Positions 49,801-61,120 of a DNA stretch of 64,000 nucleotides are shown piece after piece. The stretch is from Mytilisepta virgata. Its lineage: Eukaryota > Mollusca > Bivalvia > Mytilida > Mytilidae. The position numbers and the translations under genes were made by a program. The notes below the pieces were generated by a model. It saw only the letters and a list, made by a program, of their open reading frames with translations. It did no database searches and was not told the origin of the DNA. Every line of letters begins with the position of its first letter. The stretch's first letter is position 1. The DNA is taken from NCBI GenBank assembly GCA_028015205.1, contig JAPWFG010000055.1:186001-250000 (forward strand), in the 5' to 3' direction.

Positions 49801-50011
49801 TGACAAATTTCTTATTTTGAAAACTTATCCCTCTGTACCAAATATGGGAGCTGTATACCTCAGTGAAAGGAAGTGCTGGCCAACACGTGGGCATAGATGC
49901 GTGTCAAAATCCATATCTTTATTATTTTCCTTTTTTTTACAGATTCATCTACAGCCATTTGACAACAAAAAATACAGTGCAAAAGAATATATTAAGGAAG
50001 ATGAAGATTGA
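43849..50011 (+). CDS. SPG21: Maspardin (SPG21), complete, 8 coding exons
   Basis: Coding exons 43849-43914, 44824-44985, 45993-46073, 46301-46446, 47387-47495, 47753-47860, 48854-48994 and 49943-50011 join in frame to 293 residues (human about 308). The protein is an alpha/beta-hydrolase-fold member found on endosomes and trans-Golgi membranes; loss in humans causes Mast syndrome. Diagnostic stretches: [53 protein letters not shown] with Ser110 in the GxSxG-like nucleophile elbow, [27 protein letters not shown]. Enzyme activity of the family is uncertain. The start is the ATG at 43849, 34 bases after a good acceptor, followed by [14 protein letters not shown]. The C-terminus is shorter than in vertebrates and ends KEDED. 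A short tandem repeat array lies in intron 1 and two SINEs lie in introns 2 and 4. Confidence 0.95.
44466..44680. repeat. Tandem array of about 38-bp units
   Basis: Six copies of CCATTTTAAAAAGTAGATT followed by CCAGAATTAAATAAT-like sequence. In the intron before the SPG21 exon at 44824. The spacers are variable copies of the same unit, so this is not a CRISPR array. Confidence 0.85.
45440..45609 (+). mobile_element. tRNA-derived SINE, diverged
   Basis: Contains a B-box-like GAGTTTGAATCC at 45502-45513 and, downstream, TTCTCTCCTGTTACTTC and CATCCTCAACCAATAAAAAC. The latter phrase matches the conserved tail region (ending CACCAATAAAA) of widespread animal tRNA SINEs. In SPG21 intron 2. Confidence 0.55.
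46662..46960 (-). mobile_element. tRNA-derived SINE
   Basis: On the minus strand the head reads GTGCTGTGATGTAGTGG (A-box like) and later GGTTCGATTCCTG (B-box), the two internal promoter boxes of a tRNA, with unpaired tRNA-like spacing (46895-46960). About 230 bases of body follow and end in a pyrimidine-rich or AT stretch. It lies in SPG21 intron 4. It is not a functional tRNA: the anticodon stem is poor and there is a long body. Confidence 0.7.
48262..48560. repeat. Degenerate tandem repeat, about 60-bp unit
   Basis: Five to six copies of a unit with TGTCAAGTCTGTTTTGTGTAG, AGTTGTCTCC and ATTTGTTATAGAGAACATTT. In the SPG21 intron before the exon at 48854. Confidence 0.75.
49247..49606. mobile_element. 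Single-unit relative of the 161-bp array element
   Basis: Left end TTAACCGGGTTTGC can pair with AAAAATCCAGTT just inside it. It then has one copy of the unit seen seven times at 37930-39060 (CTTCAACCAAAGCTTTTCAA, ATGTTGTTCTGAATGA, AAAATGGAGGTCAAGTTTGA). The right end is GGTTT plus the hairpin GCTGTCATTTTGACAGC (49580-49596). In the last SPG21 intron. Confidence 0.8.
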
Positions 50012-50451
50012 CATTAAACAAATTATTATACAAACCATTCCATATATTCTATTTGAGAAAACAAAGTTTTGTATGTCTCATTACATTATTGTATGTTTAA
50101 AGTTCATTGTTTTAGATATATATTTTAACAAATTGCGGTTGGAATAGATTTATCGCATGGATTATCAATGGAGATATAAGAAAGGCTTTAAATCAAACTT
50201 ATATTTGGTTGTTTTAATCTCTTCCATCTTTGTGTTATCATCATCATACTGTGAGTTCATTATATTTAACAGAGTACCAATTTCTGTCAGTTTTGTGATG
50301 TAGATGAACCAGGAAGTATAAAGTGAAATACATATTTCATCAGAAAAATATAAAAACCATTATATAAAACAAATAATTTTCACTGAACAAAAAAATACAT
50401 AAATCCACGGTTGTAAAGTTGAATATGAGAGATTAACCAAAAAAAAAAAAA

Positions 50452-53400
50452 TTAAAAACCAATTGTTCAGAGAACAATTGAAGGTCTTTCCACCTCAATT
50501 GCAGATTTGTTGATAAAAAAAATGAGGTTTAAAATGTAATTGTTGGTTTTAGAGCATAGCTAAACTTTCAGTGATTTCAAAGATATAATATGGTTCTATG
50601 TACTGAAATAAGGGAGGTATTATGCTACTTCCCGTATTACAAATAACACTTCTGGTTTGATATGATAGGTAATTTCACAATTGTTAAAAAAAATATATGG
50701 ACTGCTAGTTTGAATAACTAAGAAAAATGTTTATTTCTGGTTAACTAAATGTTTGTGATGAATTATACTATAAACATCAAAAACGTCATTAATGTGACCT
50801 TATAAATTGACAATTCTAGACGTTTTCATGGGTTGTAACATTGTCACATTAATTAACATTCCAATATATCCAAAACGTCTACAGAAATAATAACGTTGCC
50901 AGAAATGACGTCATCAAAAGTAGTGCCTGAATTTCACGCTTTCAATAGCTTTAATTGCTTTAAAAATCTGAAAAAAACTTATAAAGTGTGAAAAAATGCA
51001 AAATACGTAATATAGGTCATGACCTTGACCTTTGACCTTGTGACCTTTTTCAAGGTCATTGGTCGTTGAGGTCATTTTAGAAGACCCCATGCCATTATTA
51101 TGTACCATTGTCAAGTTATAAACGAAAAACCTTAAGTTTGAACGTTCTAGGCGCAATTACTCTCAAAAGATGACGTCATACAACTTTAACTCAAATGTAA
51201 CAAAGTTGCGCATCAATGTCCTAAACATTTCCACCATTACATTTCCTTGGCTATCTACAACCATTTCAGAGGAGTAGTGATAACAAGCAAATGTCAAATA
51301 ATAGAACTTGACCTTGACCTTTAACCTTGATGCCAATTTGAAGGTTATCAATCCTTGATGTCAAAACAAAAGACCCCATGCCTTTATCATGTACCATTGT
51401 TGAGAAATCAACGAAAAACCGCAAATTTAAATGTTCTAGGGGCAATTACGCCTATAAAAATGACGTCATACAACTTTTATGCAAATGTAACAAAGCTAGG
51501 TCTCAACGTCCTTAACATTTTCTCCATTACATTTTATCAGCTATCTTTTACCGTTTCAGAGGAGAAGCGATAACAAGCAAAAGTCAAAATTTAGAACTTG
51601 ACCTTGACCTTTGACCTTGACCTCATTTTACTTGTTAGGGGTCATGAACCCTAAATACAAAGTTTCATGTTGATATCTCAACTCTAAATAACAATTTGTA
51701 TGATACACCAAAAGTGAAAGTCGTTTGAAGGGAAATAACTCCTATGAAATGTCGTCAGATCCTTTCCGACCAATGGAACAAAGTTGCGCACAGATACACT
51801 GAGGACATTGCAAAAGGTTTTAGGTCGATATCTTTTACGGTTACAGAGAAATAAAGATAACAAGAAAAGGAGGACGCGGGGAGATAACTCCTATAAAAAA
51901 TAGTGTTCGGTTACACAGGGTCAATGGTGAAATCGCAATCACTGTACGATATCATGGGCCAAAAATCCTTTCGATATGTCAAGAAACAAAAAAACATCCT
52001 AGACGGCAGAAGAAAAAAAAAAAAAAAATTAAAAACCAATTGTTCAGAGAACAATTGAAGGTCTTTCCACCTCAATGGCAGATTTATTGATAAAACGTCT
52101 GGTTTGATATGATAGGTAATTTCACAATTGTTAAAAAATATATGGACTGCTAGTTTGAATAACTAAGAAATGTTTATTTCTGATTAACTAAATGTTTGTG
52201 ATGAATTATACTGTTTTGCACTATAAACATCAAAAACGTCATTAATGAGACCTAATAAATTGATAATTATAGACGTTTTCATGGGTTGTAACATTGTCAC
52301 GTTAATTAACATTCCAATATATCCAAAACGTCTAAAAATGTCTACAGAAATAATAACGTTGCCAGAAATGACGTCATCAAAAGTAGTGGCTGAATTTCAC
52401 GCTTTCAATAGCTTTAATTGCTTTAAAAATCTGAAAAAACCTTATAAAGTGTGAAAAAATGCAAAATACGTAATCTAGGTCATGACCTTGACCTTTGACC
52501 TTGTGACCTTTTTCTAGGTCATTGGTTGCTGAACTCATTGCAGAAGACCCCATGCCATTATTATGTACCATCGTCAAGTTATAAATGAAAAACCTTAAGT
52601 TTGAACGTTCTGGGGGCAATTACTCCCAAAAGATGACGTCATACAGCTCTAACTCAAATGTAACAAAGTTGCGCATCAATGTCCTAAACATTTCCTCCAT
52701 TACATTTTATCAGCTATCTTTTACCGTTTCAGAGAAGAAGCGATAACAAGCAAAAGTTAAAATTTAGAACTTGACCTTGACCTTTGACCTTGATGCAAAT
52801 TTGAAGGTTATCAATCCTTGATGTCAAAACAAAAGACCCCATGCCTTTATCATGTACCATTGTTGAGAAATAAACGAAAAACCGCAAATTTAAACATTCT
52901 AACGGCAATTACGCCTATAAAATGACGTCATACAACTTTTATGCAAATGTACCAAAGCTAGGTCTCAACGTCCTTAACATTTTCTTCATTACATTTTATC
53001 AGCTATCTTTTACCATTTCAGAGGAGAAGCGATAACAAGCAAAAGTCAAAATTTAGAACTTGACCTTGACCTTTGACCTTGATGCCAATTTGAAGGTTAT
53101 CAATCCTTGATGTCAGAACAAAAGACCCCATGCCTTTATCATGTACCATTGTTGAGAAATAAACGAAAAACCGCAAATTTAAACGTTCTGGGGGCAATTA
53201 CGCCTATAAAATGACGTCATACAACTTTTATGCAAATGTAACAAAGCTAGGTCTCAACGTCCTTAACATTTTCTCCATTACATTTTATCATTTATCTTTT
53301 ACCGTTTCAGAGGAGAAGCGATAACAAGCAAAAGTCAAAATTTAGAACTTGACCTTGACCTTTGACCTTGACCTCATTTTACTTGTTCGGGGTCATGGAC

Positions 53401-53763
53401 CCTAAATACAAAGTTTTATGTTGATATCTCAACCCTAAATAACAATTTGTATGATACACCAAAAGTGAAAGTCGTTTGAAGGGAAATAACTCCTATGAAA
53501 TGTCGTCAGATCCTTTCCGACCAATAGAACAAAGTTGCGCACAGATACACTGAAGACATTGCAAAAGATTTTAGGTCGATATCTTTTACGGTTACAGAGA
53601 AATAAAGATAACAAGAAAAGGAGGACGCGGGGAGATAACTCCTATAAAAAAAGGTGTTCGGTTACACAGGGTCAATGGTGAAATCGTAATCACTGTACGC
53701 AATCATGGGCCAAAAATCCTTTCGATATGTCAAGTAACAAAAAAACATCCTAGACGGCAGAAG

Positions 53764-53797
<34 letters not shown>

Positions 53798-53900
53798 ATC
53801 AGAACAAAAGCAAAAGGTCTTTCCACGGAAAGTGGAAAGACCTAAAAAATAATCAGAACAAAAGCAAAAGGTCTTTCCACGGAAAGTGGAAAGACCTAAA
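50452..53900. mobile_element. Family B hairpin-ended element, tandemly duplicated
   Basis: Two copies in direct repeat, about 50452-52014 and 52029-53795. Each begins with an A run, the hairpin CAATTGTTC-AGA-GAACAATTG (50460-50480; 52037-52057) and AAGGTCTTTCCACCTCAAT, and ends with CATCCTAGACGGCAGAAG and an A run. The second copy has one extra internal unit of about 285 bp. After it come two tandem copies of a 3' hairpin, GGTCTTTCCAC-GGAAA-GTGGAAAGACC (53816-53842 and 53870-53896). Inside are many TGACCTTGACCTTTGACC strings. No transposase or replicase. Confidence 0.85.
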
Positions 53901-55085
53901 AAATAGTAATCATTACTTATTAGCATATGAATGCAAATTGGCAGGTATGGAGATCAAAGGGCAATTGGAAAGATTCAGTAATCAGATGACTTATAGTTCA
54001 ATGATATTTCTACTACTTTTATTTATATTAAAACTCATAACAAAGGCGATTTTCAGGTTCTAACATAATACTGCTCCTGATTTCTTTTGTTTTATCTTAG
54101 ACTTATTGTGATTTGAAAATTATTTGGTATGTGACAATATGGGTAGACAGATTTATTTCTGTAGTAGATGCAAAAGGTATGTGCGATGAATATAATTTGA
54201 CTGGTTAATACTCTGTATCTATTTTATTCAAGCTGAGCTACATAAATATATTTATATATTAGTACATGTAGTGTGAGTGTTGTATATCGGATGAAAACTT
54301 AATAATATACAAATAAAATTAGTTACATGTATTTGATATTATTTAAAAATTATATTTTGGAAAAACTGGTTTTTTTTACTTTTGCTTTTTATCAGTATTA
54401 ATTAGAAAGTAGCCTTTCTACTTAAAAAAATGAAACTTTATTAATAAGTACATGAAAACATTTTTCTTATTGTTTCAAGTGGGCTCCTCTATACTGTTAC
54501 CTTATTAAAGTCAGATGTTGTTCTGGAGTTATGTTGCCTTGTCCATAAAAAATCAAATATGCACTAAAAATCACAAAATTAGCAATTTTCGGGTAAATTA
54601 AAAAACGTGTCGACTTCGATGTGCTCAATATGTCTTGTTAAAATTTGAAACATAGTTTGTTAAGATAAGTATCTTTTAATGGTTAACTGCTAATCAATGC
54701 TAAATATATAGCTTCAACTCCTATTTTGTGTTTTAATTTACATGTAATGAAGTTTAACCTTGACTTAATGAAAAACGTCAAGTAAAAAGCCTACAGAAAG
54801 GCATGAAGATAAAAAGTAAATGTTTGACATAATACTGTGTCAAATCTTAAATGTTAATTACTTCTTTAGAATTTTTTAGATTATGACATTCCAAATAATA
54901 TAGACTCTACCCTCTGTTTTGAATGGGTTACTAGTTTTACACCTGAGCAAGATTTTTGAACATGCAAACTGTAGAGAGCATGTTGTTACAACAGTTTAAA
55001 ATTTAATTACTGAGCAGAAATATTGTTTATGCCATTTATACTATACTGTCAAGGATGTTGCTATATGTAACAATATACAATTATG
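53901..55085. other. Intergenic DNA
   Basis: AT-rich; nothing recognised. Confidence 0.4.
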
Positions 55086-55209
55086 GACTTTGATATGGGT
55101 TGACATCTATTTTTATCAACCTGAAAAAAATTATATTAACCGAGCCGAAGGCGAGGTTAATATAATTTTTTGAGGGTTGATAAAATTGATGTCAACCTAT
55201 ACCAAAGTC
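55086..55209. repeat. 124-bp near-perfect palindrome
   Basis: GACTTTGATATGGGTTGAC at the left pairs with GTCAACCTATACCAAAGTC at the right; inward, TATTTTTATCAACC pairs with GGTTGATAAAATT, and TTATATTAACC with GGTTAATATAA. The loop is GAGCCGAAGGCGA. It lies about 275 bases beyond the stop of the Crypton-type gene. Confidence 0.85.
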
Positions 55210-55484
55210 GATAAATGTTTTATTACATGAAAACTTGTATGCTGAAGACTGAAAGCACCATACCAATTACATACAGTGATACATGTAAATTTGTACTAAA
55301 TTGGTAAATGTATCATTATGTGAAAACTTACTGACGACTGACAGCACTGTGACACTTATTTGACCTCATCGTGAAAATCACCTGTAATATTGTTTCAAAA
55401 AGAAGCTGAATTTTAAAATTTAATTTCAACAAAAACAAATTTTATCACAGATTCTTCTGACAAGATTATGACATTAATCACATA

Positions 55485-57167
55485 TTAATTTTTAAAGTTG
55501 AAATTGAGGGTGATATTTGAACATCCATGAAACACTGGCATTGGAAAATTGTTTGGTATACCACAGAGATTCTTTGGAATGTTTTCTTTCTGAACTTCGC
55601 TAACACTAGCTGAATTATCTTTGGTTTGGTCGAATTGATTGTTATGATTTTCTGGTAATTCCTCTAGGAGTCCATCAAAAACAGGGTCATCCTGTAAATC
55701 TGACATCAAATTGTCATATTGGGAATTGGATAACGGAACGAGTTGTGAATTATTGCTAAGTTCAATATCGACTTCCTGACTGCTTGTGATGGTCACCGAG
55801 TTAGTTGAAACTTTTTTCAGTTTATTGCGTAATGTGTCAGATATAGTGTCAGACATTTTCCGTTTAATACTGGGTGCGGTATATCCTGTATAAGTTTTTA
55901 GAGATGTTTCTGACTTATGTCCAGTGATGCTAGTTATGTGACGTCCAGCGAATTCGTTGGCATCTAGAATGTGAACGGTGGTGGATCTCAAAGAATGGTT
56001 GGTATACCGTCTCGACAATCCTGCACTTGCACTTATGGTTGGCATCATGTCGCCTATGGAATTGTGTCCAAGTGGTGCATTAACATACCATGTAAGAGAA
56101 TCTGCAGCTTTTGACGGCCTCTGGAAGAATCTGATACATTTTGGGTTCAGTTGTCGTTTGTACTTCATGAACGATTTCACTGGGCATCCAGGATCATCTG
56201 AAAGAATAAGGTTACAATATATCTTATGTGTCAAAATATATTTGTTTTTTTCTTTATTTTTAACCATTATTGTAGATCTTTTTTCATTGTTTTTTTTTTA
56301 TTTTCACTAATTTTGATTTTATTATTATTTAAGCATTTTCTTTCATTATTACATGTATGATTTGTATTCGATATGTATGGATTACAGATAAGGCATATAA
56401 AGTTGGTACATGACAAAAACAAATGTAAAACATGTATATTTTTAATTTAATAAATAAAGTAAATAAAACAAAAATAATGTTATTTGTATACCTTTTCTTG
56501 CATACATTCTGCCCTCAGCACTGTTTGCGTCATTTTGGTGATTTTTCGTCTGTTCATCTGTGCATATATAAACATACAGCTTTCCGTCTGCATCTGTTGT
56601 GGCGGCAAAGTCATTAATTTTCAAGTCATGGATGTTTTCACGGCCCCTTCGTCCAAAGTACAGCATTATGTCTACGAATACTTTCTGCTGGAGTTTTATT
56701 CTGTCCGAGGTGTTGAAGTATTCATACATCTTGATCAGATCAGACTGTTCAATAGGGGGATAGTGATTAACAGTTCCTTTTCCCTCTTTTTTCAAATCTT
56801 TTGTCACAGCTTGAAATATTTTTCTGGATACTTGGAAAGTTTGATCCTTTGTGATATCAAAGTTTTTACTCACGGACAAGTGTCTGTTTAATCCGTATCG
56901 GAGTCCATATAAGCTAGATTTCTGGTACTTTTCACCGTTCTCCTGACGGACCTCAACATAAAATTTGCCCAACGCATCATCCAACTGTGGAATTTCGTAA
57001 TTTTCAAAGTCTTCCGGTAGATCTCTGGCTTTTAAGTATGCTCTGAATACTTTGACTGCTCCATTTGTAGCTCTGATGGTGTTTTTAGCGTCCTTTTCCG
57101 TTAATATTCTCTTTAGTTCATCCTCATCAACGGTAGCAAATCTAGGCCCATCCGTCTGCTCCGACAT
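55485..57167 (-). CDS. Crypton-type tyrosine recombinase (DUF3504-like), intact
   Basis: Two exons, 57167-56492 and 56197-55485, joined by a GT-AG intron, give 462 residues. The N-terminal half has the helical core-binding fold (IRATNGAVKVFRAYLKAR, YQKSSLYGLRYGLNRHL). The catalytic half shows the tyrosine-recombinase set: Arg in FGRRGREN (about 173-176), Lys in DEQTKNH (208), HSLR (293-296), GHKS (319) and Tyr in SLKTYTGY (328). The C-terminal tail is polar and Gln/Asn/Asp-rich. Crypton elements cut and rejoin DNA with this enzyme; host genes such as KCTD1, QRICH1 and ZMYM2-4 carry relatives. Two CCAAT boxes lie just upstream. It may be a live Crypton or a domesticated host gene; no Crypton end repeats were identified. 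Start chosen as the first ATG of the frame (MSEQTDGPRF). Confidence 0.85.
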
Positions 57168-57199
57168 TTTTTCTGTTGTGATTTGTTAGCGCAGTTTTG

Positions 57200-57228
57200 A
57201 TTGGACCAAGAAGCGCCGCTGTGATTGG
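57200..57228 (-). promoter_or_regulatory. Two CCAAT boxes upstream of the Crypton-type gene
   Basis: ATTGG on the plus strand at 57200-57204 and 57224-57228 reads CCAAT on the gene strand, 33-61 bases before the ATG, 24 bases apart. The region is locally GC-richer (AGCGCCGC). This is a plausible NF-Y type promoter. Confidence 0.4.
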
Positions 57229-57989
57229 TTGACATTTTTACACTGGTTCAGGGGAAATCACGCGATCTATTTTTAGTCACTTACAGGGGGTCTGGAATCT
57301 ATTTTTAGGAAATAGTAATGTAACATCGCTTTCCATCGTGTTTAATTACTATATTTAGACATTTTTAGGCTGTTCTCACTCTACATCAAAACTTTTTAGG
57401 GTTGTTTAGGCCAATCAAATTAATGCAATTTTCTAGTCATGTAATAATATACAGTCATTTTTCAACCACTGATGATCCACTATAAATTAAGGGAGATGAG
57501 AATTGATATAAGACAATATCCAAACCATTCTAATATTTTAGTCCTGCTTTGAAGTTAAGGGTATATTTTTCATCTTTTTATCTTGACTCGGTTGAGGTTC
57601 TGTGGTGCATTACCACTTTAGGTTCAAATACATTGATAATATTTTAACATATAGCAGTATGTGATAAAAGTAATAGTGTATTGTAATATTTTTAATGCTT
57701 TTTCCAATATATTAAATAAAATGTTAAAACAATAATTTTTTTTGATGTTCATTATCATGCAAGTCATAACATTTCATAATCTCAATTAGTGGAATTAGTA
57801 TGGTCCAGGATAAACATGACAACCTTGATCTTATTTTCATTGGTTAAAGGTTACATGTTTTCATAATTAATATGCAAATAAATGTACAAGGATATTTGGG
57901 CTCTGCCAATGTGAAAGATAGATTGAACTTGTGAAAAATTAAAGGTTGCATCTTCCACAAGCAGTAGCATGTAACATGTGATATGCACT
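57229..57989. other. Intergenic DNA
   Basis: AT-rich; no gene recognised. May include the promoter of the minus-strand recombinase gene. Confidence 0.4.
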
Positions 57990-58480
57990 TCATGTTCAGA
58001 AACACTGATTTAATTTCACTTTTCGTTATATAGATGATGTGTTGTCATTAAATAACGACAAATTCCAAGACTTTCTACATCTCATCTACCCCAGTGAGCT
58101 TGAAATTAAGGAAAAAACTACAGAAACACCAAAGTCTACTTCATATTTGGATTTGTTTCTTGAAATAGACAATGAGGGACATTTGAAGACAAAGCTTTAT
58201 GACAAACGTGATGACTTCAACTTTTCTATTGTTAACTTTCCCTTCTTGAGTAGCAATATACCAGCATCGCCTTCAAATGGCATCTACGTTTCTCAGCTTA
58301 TCCAATTTTCAAGTGCATGCGTGAGTTAACCTGACTTTAACAAAGAGGATTACTGCTGTCACAAGAGCTTCTTAACCATGGTTTTATCAGGGATAAGTTG
58401 ATGTCATCACAAATTGATTGACCGTTACAGTGTTCCAATATCTAAGATGATGTTGGACCTGTTCCCACTGTCATAACATT
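57990..58480 (+). pseudogene. Penelope-like reverse transcriptase, C-terminal fragment
   Basis: Reads FRYIDDVLSLNNDKF (58020-58065), carrying the Y-x-D-D catalytic box in the R-Y-I-D-D form typical of Penelope-like elements. It continues STSYLDLFLEIDNEGHLKTK, LYDKRDDFNF, NFPFLSSNIP, GIYVSQLIQFSSAC up to the stop at 58327-58329. Beyond it, shifted frames still show GFIRDKLMSS and DRYSVPISKMMLDLFPLS (about 58383-58470). The upstream RT motifs are absent, so this is a truncated copy. A short GC-containing frame after 58485 is not coding. Confidence 0.6.
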
Positions 58481-58931
58481 TCATTTGCGTCCACCGATTT
58501 GTGACTTCCACAAGACTGTGTTGAACTTCACGATCTTGCCGTATACAGACCAGGAACTGGTTACACTTCCAGAGCACCTGGGTTCACATATGGGTTCGTG
58601 TTGTTCATTGTTTTTTAGTTTCCAGTGTTTATTTGTTGTGCTTGTGGTTGTTCATTTGTCCTCCTGGGTTTGTCTGTCCAATGGATTATATTTTTTGATT
58701 TGCTCCTTAGGTATATTTGTCCTCTTTAAAAAAATCCAAAATCCCAAACATTTGTGTCTATATAATAAACATAATTTAAGGTCAATATATGTTCTTGTCA
58801 CTCTTGTCATAGCTTACAAGGTCATGACCTTATTTCTACAATCCAGTGTTTTCAAACAAGATTTCAAATTGTAATGTCAGTTTTCTGTAACTCAAAATGA
58901 AAGTTTAAGCTAGATCAATACTAATATTTTT

Positions 58932-61046
58932 ATACGACCGCAAAATTTTTGTGGTCGTATATTGGTATGACGTTGGCGTCGTCGTCGTCGTCGGAGTCTG
59001 TAGACATTTGGTTTTCGCACTATAAATGTAGTATAAGTTAATAGAAATCTACGAAATTTAAACACAAGGTTTATGACCACAAAAGGAAGGTTGGGATTGT
59101 TTTTGGGAGTTTTGGTCCCAAAAGTTTAAGAATTAGGGGCCAAAAAAGGGTCCAATAAGCATTTTTCTTGGTTTTCGCACAATAAGTCTAGTATAAGTAA
59201 ATAGAAATCTATGAAATTTTAACACAAGGTTTATGACCACAAAAGGAAGGTTGGGATTGTTTTTGGGAGTTTTGGTCCCAACAGTTTAGGAATTAGGGGC
59301 TAAAAAAGGGCCCAAATAAGCATTTTTCTTGGTTTTTGCACAATAACTTTAGTATAAGTAAATAGAAATCTATGAAATTTAAACACAAGGTTTATGACCA
59401 CAAAAGGAAGGTTGGGATTGATTTTTGGAGTTTTGGTCCCAACAGTTTAGGAATTAGGGGCCAAAAGGGTCCAAAATTAAACTTTGTTTGATTTCATCGA
59501 AAATTGACCTATTGGGGTTCTTTGATATGCCGAATCTAACCGTGCATTTAGATTCTTAATTTTTTTATCCCGTTTTCAAATTGGTCTACATTAAGGTCCA
59601 AAGGGTCCAAAATTAAACATAGTTTGATTTTAACAAAAATTGAATTCTTTGGGTTCTTTTATATGCTGAATCTAAACATGTACTTAGTTTTTTTATTATG
59701 GGCCCAGTTTTCAAGTTGGTCCAAATCGGGGTCCAAAATTAAACTTTGTTTGATTTCATTGAAAATTGAACTATTGGGGTTCTTTGATATGTCGAATCTA
59801 ACCATGCATTTAGATTCTTAATTTTTGGTCCCGTTTTTAAATTGGTCTACATTAAGGTCCAAAGGGTCCAAAATTAAACTTAGTTTGATTTTAACAAAAA
59901 TTGAATTCTTGGGGTTCTTTGATATGCTGAATCTAAACATGTAATTAGTTTTTTTTATTATGGGCCCAGTTTTCAAGTTGGTCCAAATCGGGGTCCAGAA
60001 TTAAAGCTAAAAAAGGGGTAAATTATTTTTTTTGGGGAGGGGGGGCAATTCTCCACAGCATATTGTATTGCACAAGAAGCAAAAAATTTAATATAAATTC
60101 AAATCATATGACCAATTCTAAGTTCTTTATTTCAGTTATTCTGTGTCAGAAACCTATTATGTGTAAAATATTTGAAGAAATTTTCAATTGCACAGTATTG
60201 TGCAATAGCAAGAAATTGATATGTGTGCTCTGTTATCAAAACCTTATTATTAACAAATTCCATGACTATGATGTCATTTTCTATTTTAATATGTTATGGT
60301 GTATTTAAATGGGCTGTTATGGTTGCAAAGTATAAAGAAATGGGGGGGGGGGGGGGTTGAAAACAAAATTTAGAGGGGGGGTAATGAGAAATTGGGGAGG
60401 GGGTAATTTTTTTCTCATTTCATATTTCATAAATTAAAAAGAAAATTTCAAATTTTTTTAGCAAAAAAAGGGGGGGTTACAATAAATTTAATTGTTTTTT
60501 GGTTTTTTTTTTTGGGAGGGGGGGTCAATGTGCAACTTCATAGTGTATTGCACAAAAGCTAAAAAAAGGGGTAAATTATTATTTTTTTTTTTTGGGGGGG
60601 GGGCAATTCTCCACAGCATATTGTATTGCACAAGAAGCAAAAAATTGAATATAAATTCAAATCATATGACCAATTCTAAGTTCTTTGATTTCAGTTATTC
60701 TGTGTCAGAAACCTATTATGTGTCAAATATTTGAAGAAATTTTCAATTGCACAGTATTGCGCAATAGCAAGAAATTGATATATGTGCCCAATTTTAAATT
60801 TTAAATTGGTTATTTCTGATTTATATATAAAAACAAATAATACTGATATGGTTTGAATAGGTAAATTAAAAAATTTTAAGTTCTTAGACAACATTCATTC
60901 TGTGTCAGAAACCTATGCTGTGTCAAATATTTATTCACAATCCAAATTCAGTATTGTATCAAGCTTGAATGTTGTGTTCATAATTGCCCCAACTATTCAG
61001 GGTTCGACATCTGCGGTCGTATCTAGCTGCGCCCAGCGGAGCATTT
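58932..61046 (+). mobile_element. Family C hairpin-ended element (ATACGACC)
   Basis: The left hairpin is ATACGACC-GCAAAATTTTTGT-GGTCGTAT (58932-58960), followed by GTCGTCGTCGTCG. The right end has GCGGTCGTATCTAG, matching the left end, and then GCTGCGCCCAGCGGAGC (hairpin). The core has three units of about 160 bp at 59018-59480 (TTTATGACCACAAAAGGAAG, GTTTTGGTCCCAA) and two longer units at 59480-60000. Between 60040 and 60900 a G-rich block with CAATTCTCCACAGCATATTG occurs twice, perhaps a nested insert. Confidence 0.7.
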
Positions 61047-61120
61047 TATTAGCAGATAGATTTTCCTTATTTTTTCCAGGCAGGATGTTGGATGAATATA
61101 CTTTGAAATTTCAATTTAAA

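Noticed and set aside
56484..56891. 135-codon plus-strand frame
   Set aside because: Antisense shadow of the recombinase exon.
58485..58874. 129-codon frame with a hydrophobic segment after the RT fragment
   Set aside because: Starts inside the decayed RT region in another frame; sequence looks like retroelement 3' non-coding DNA.
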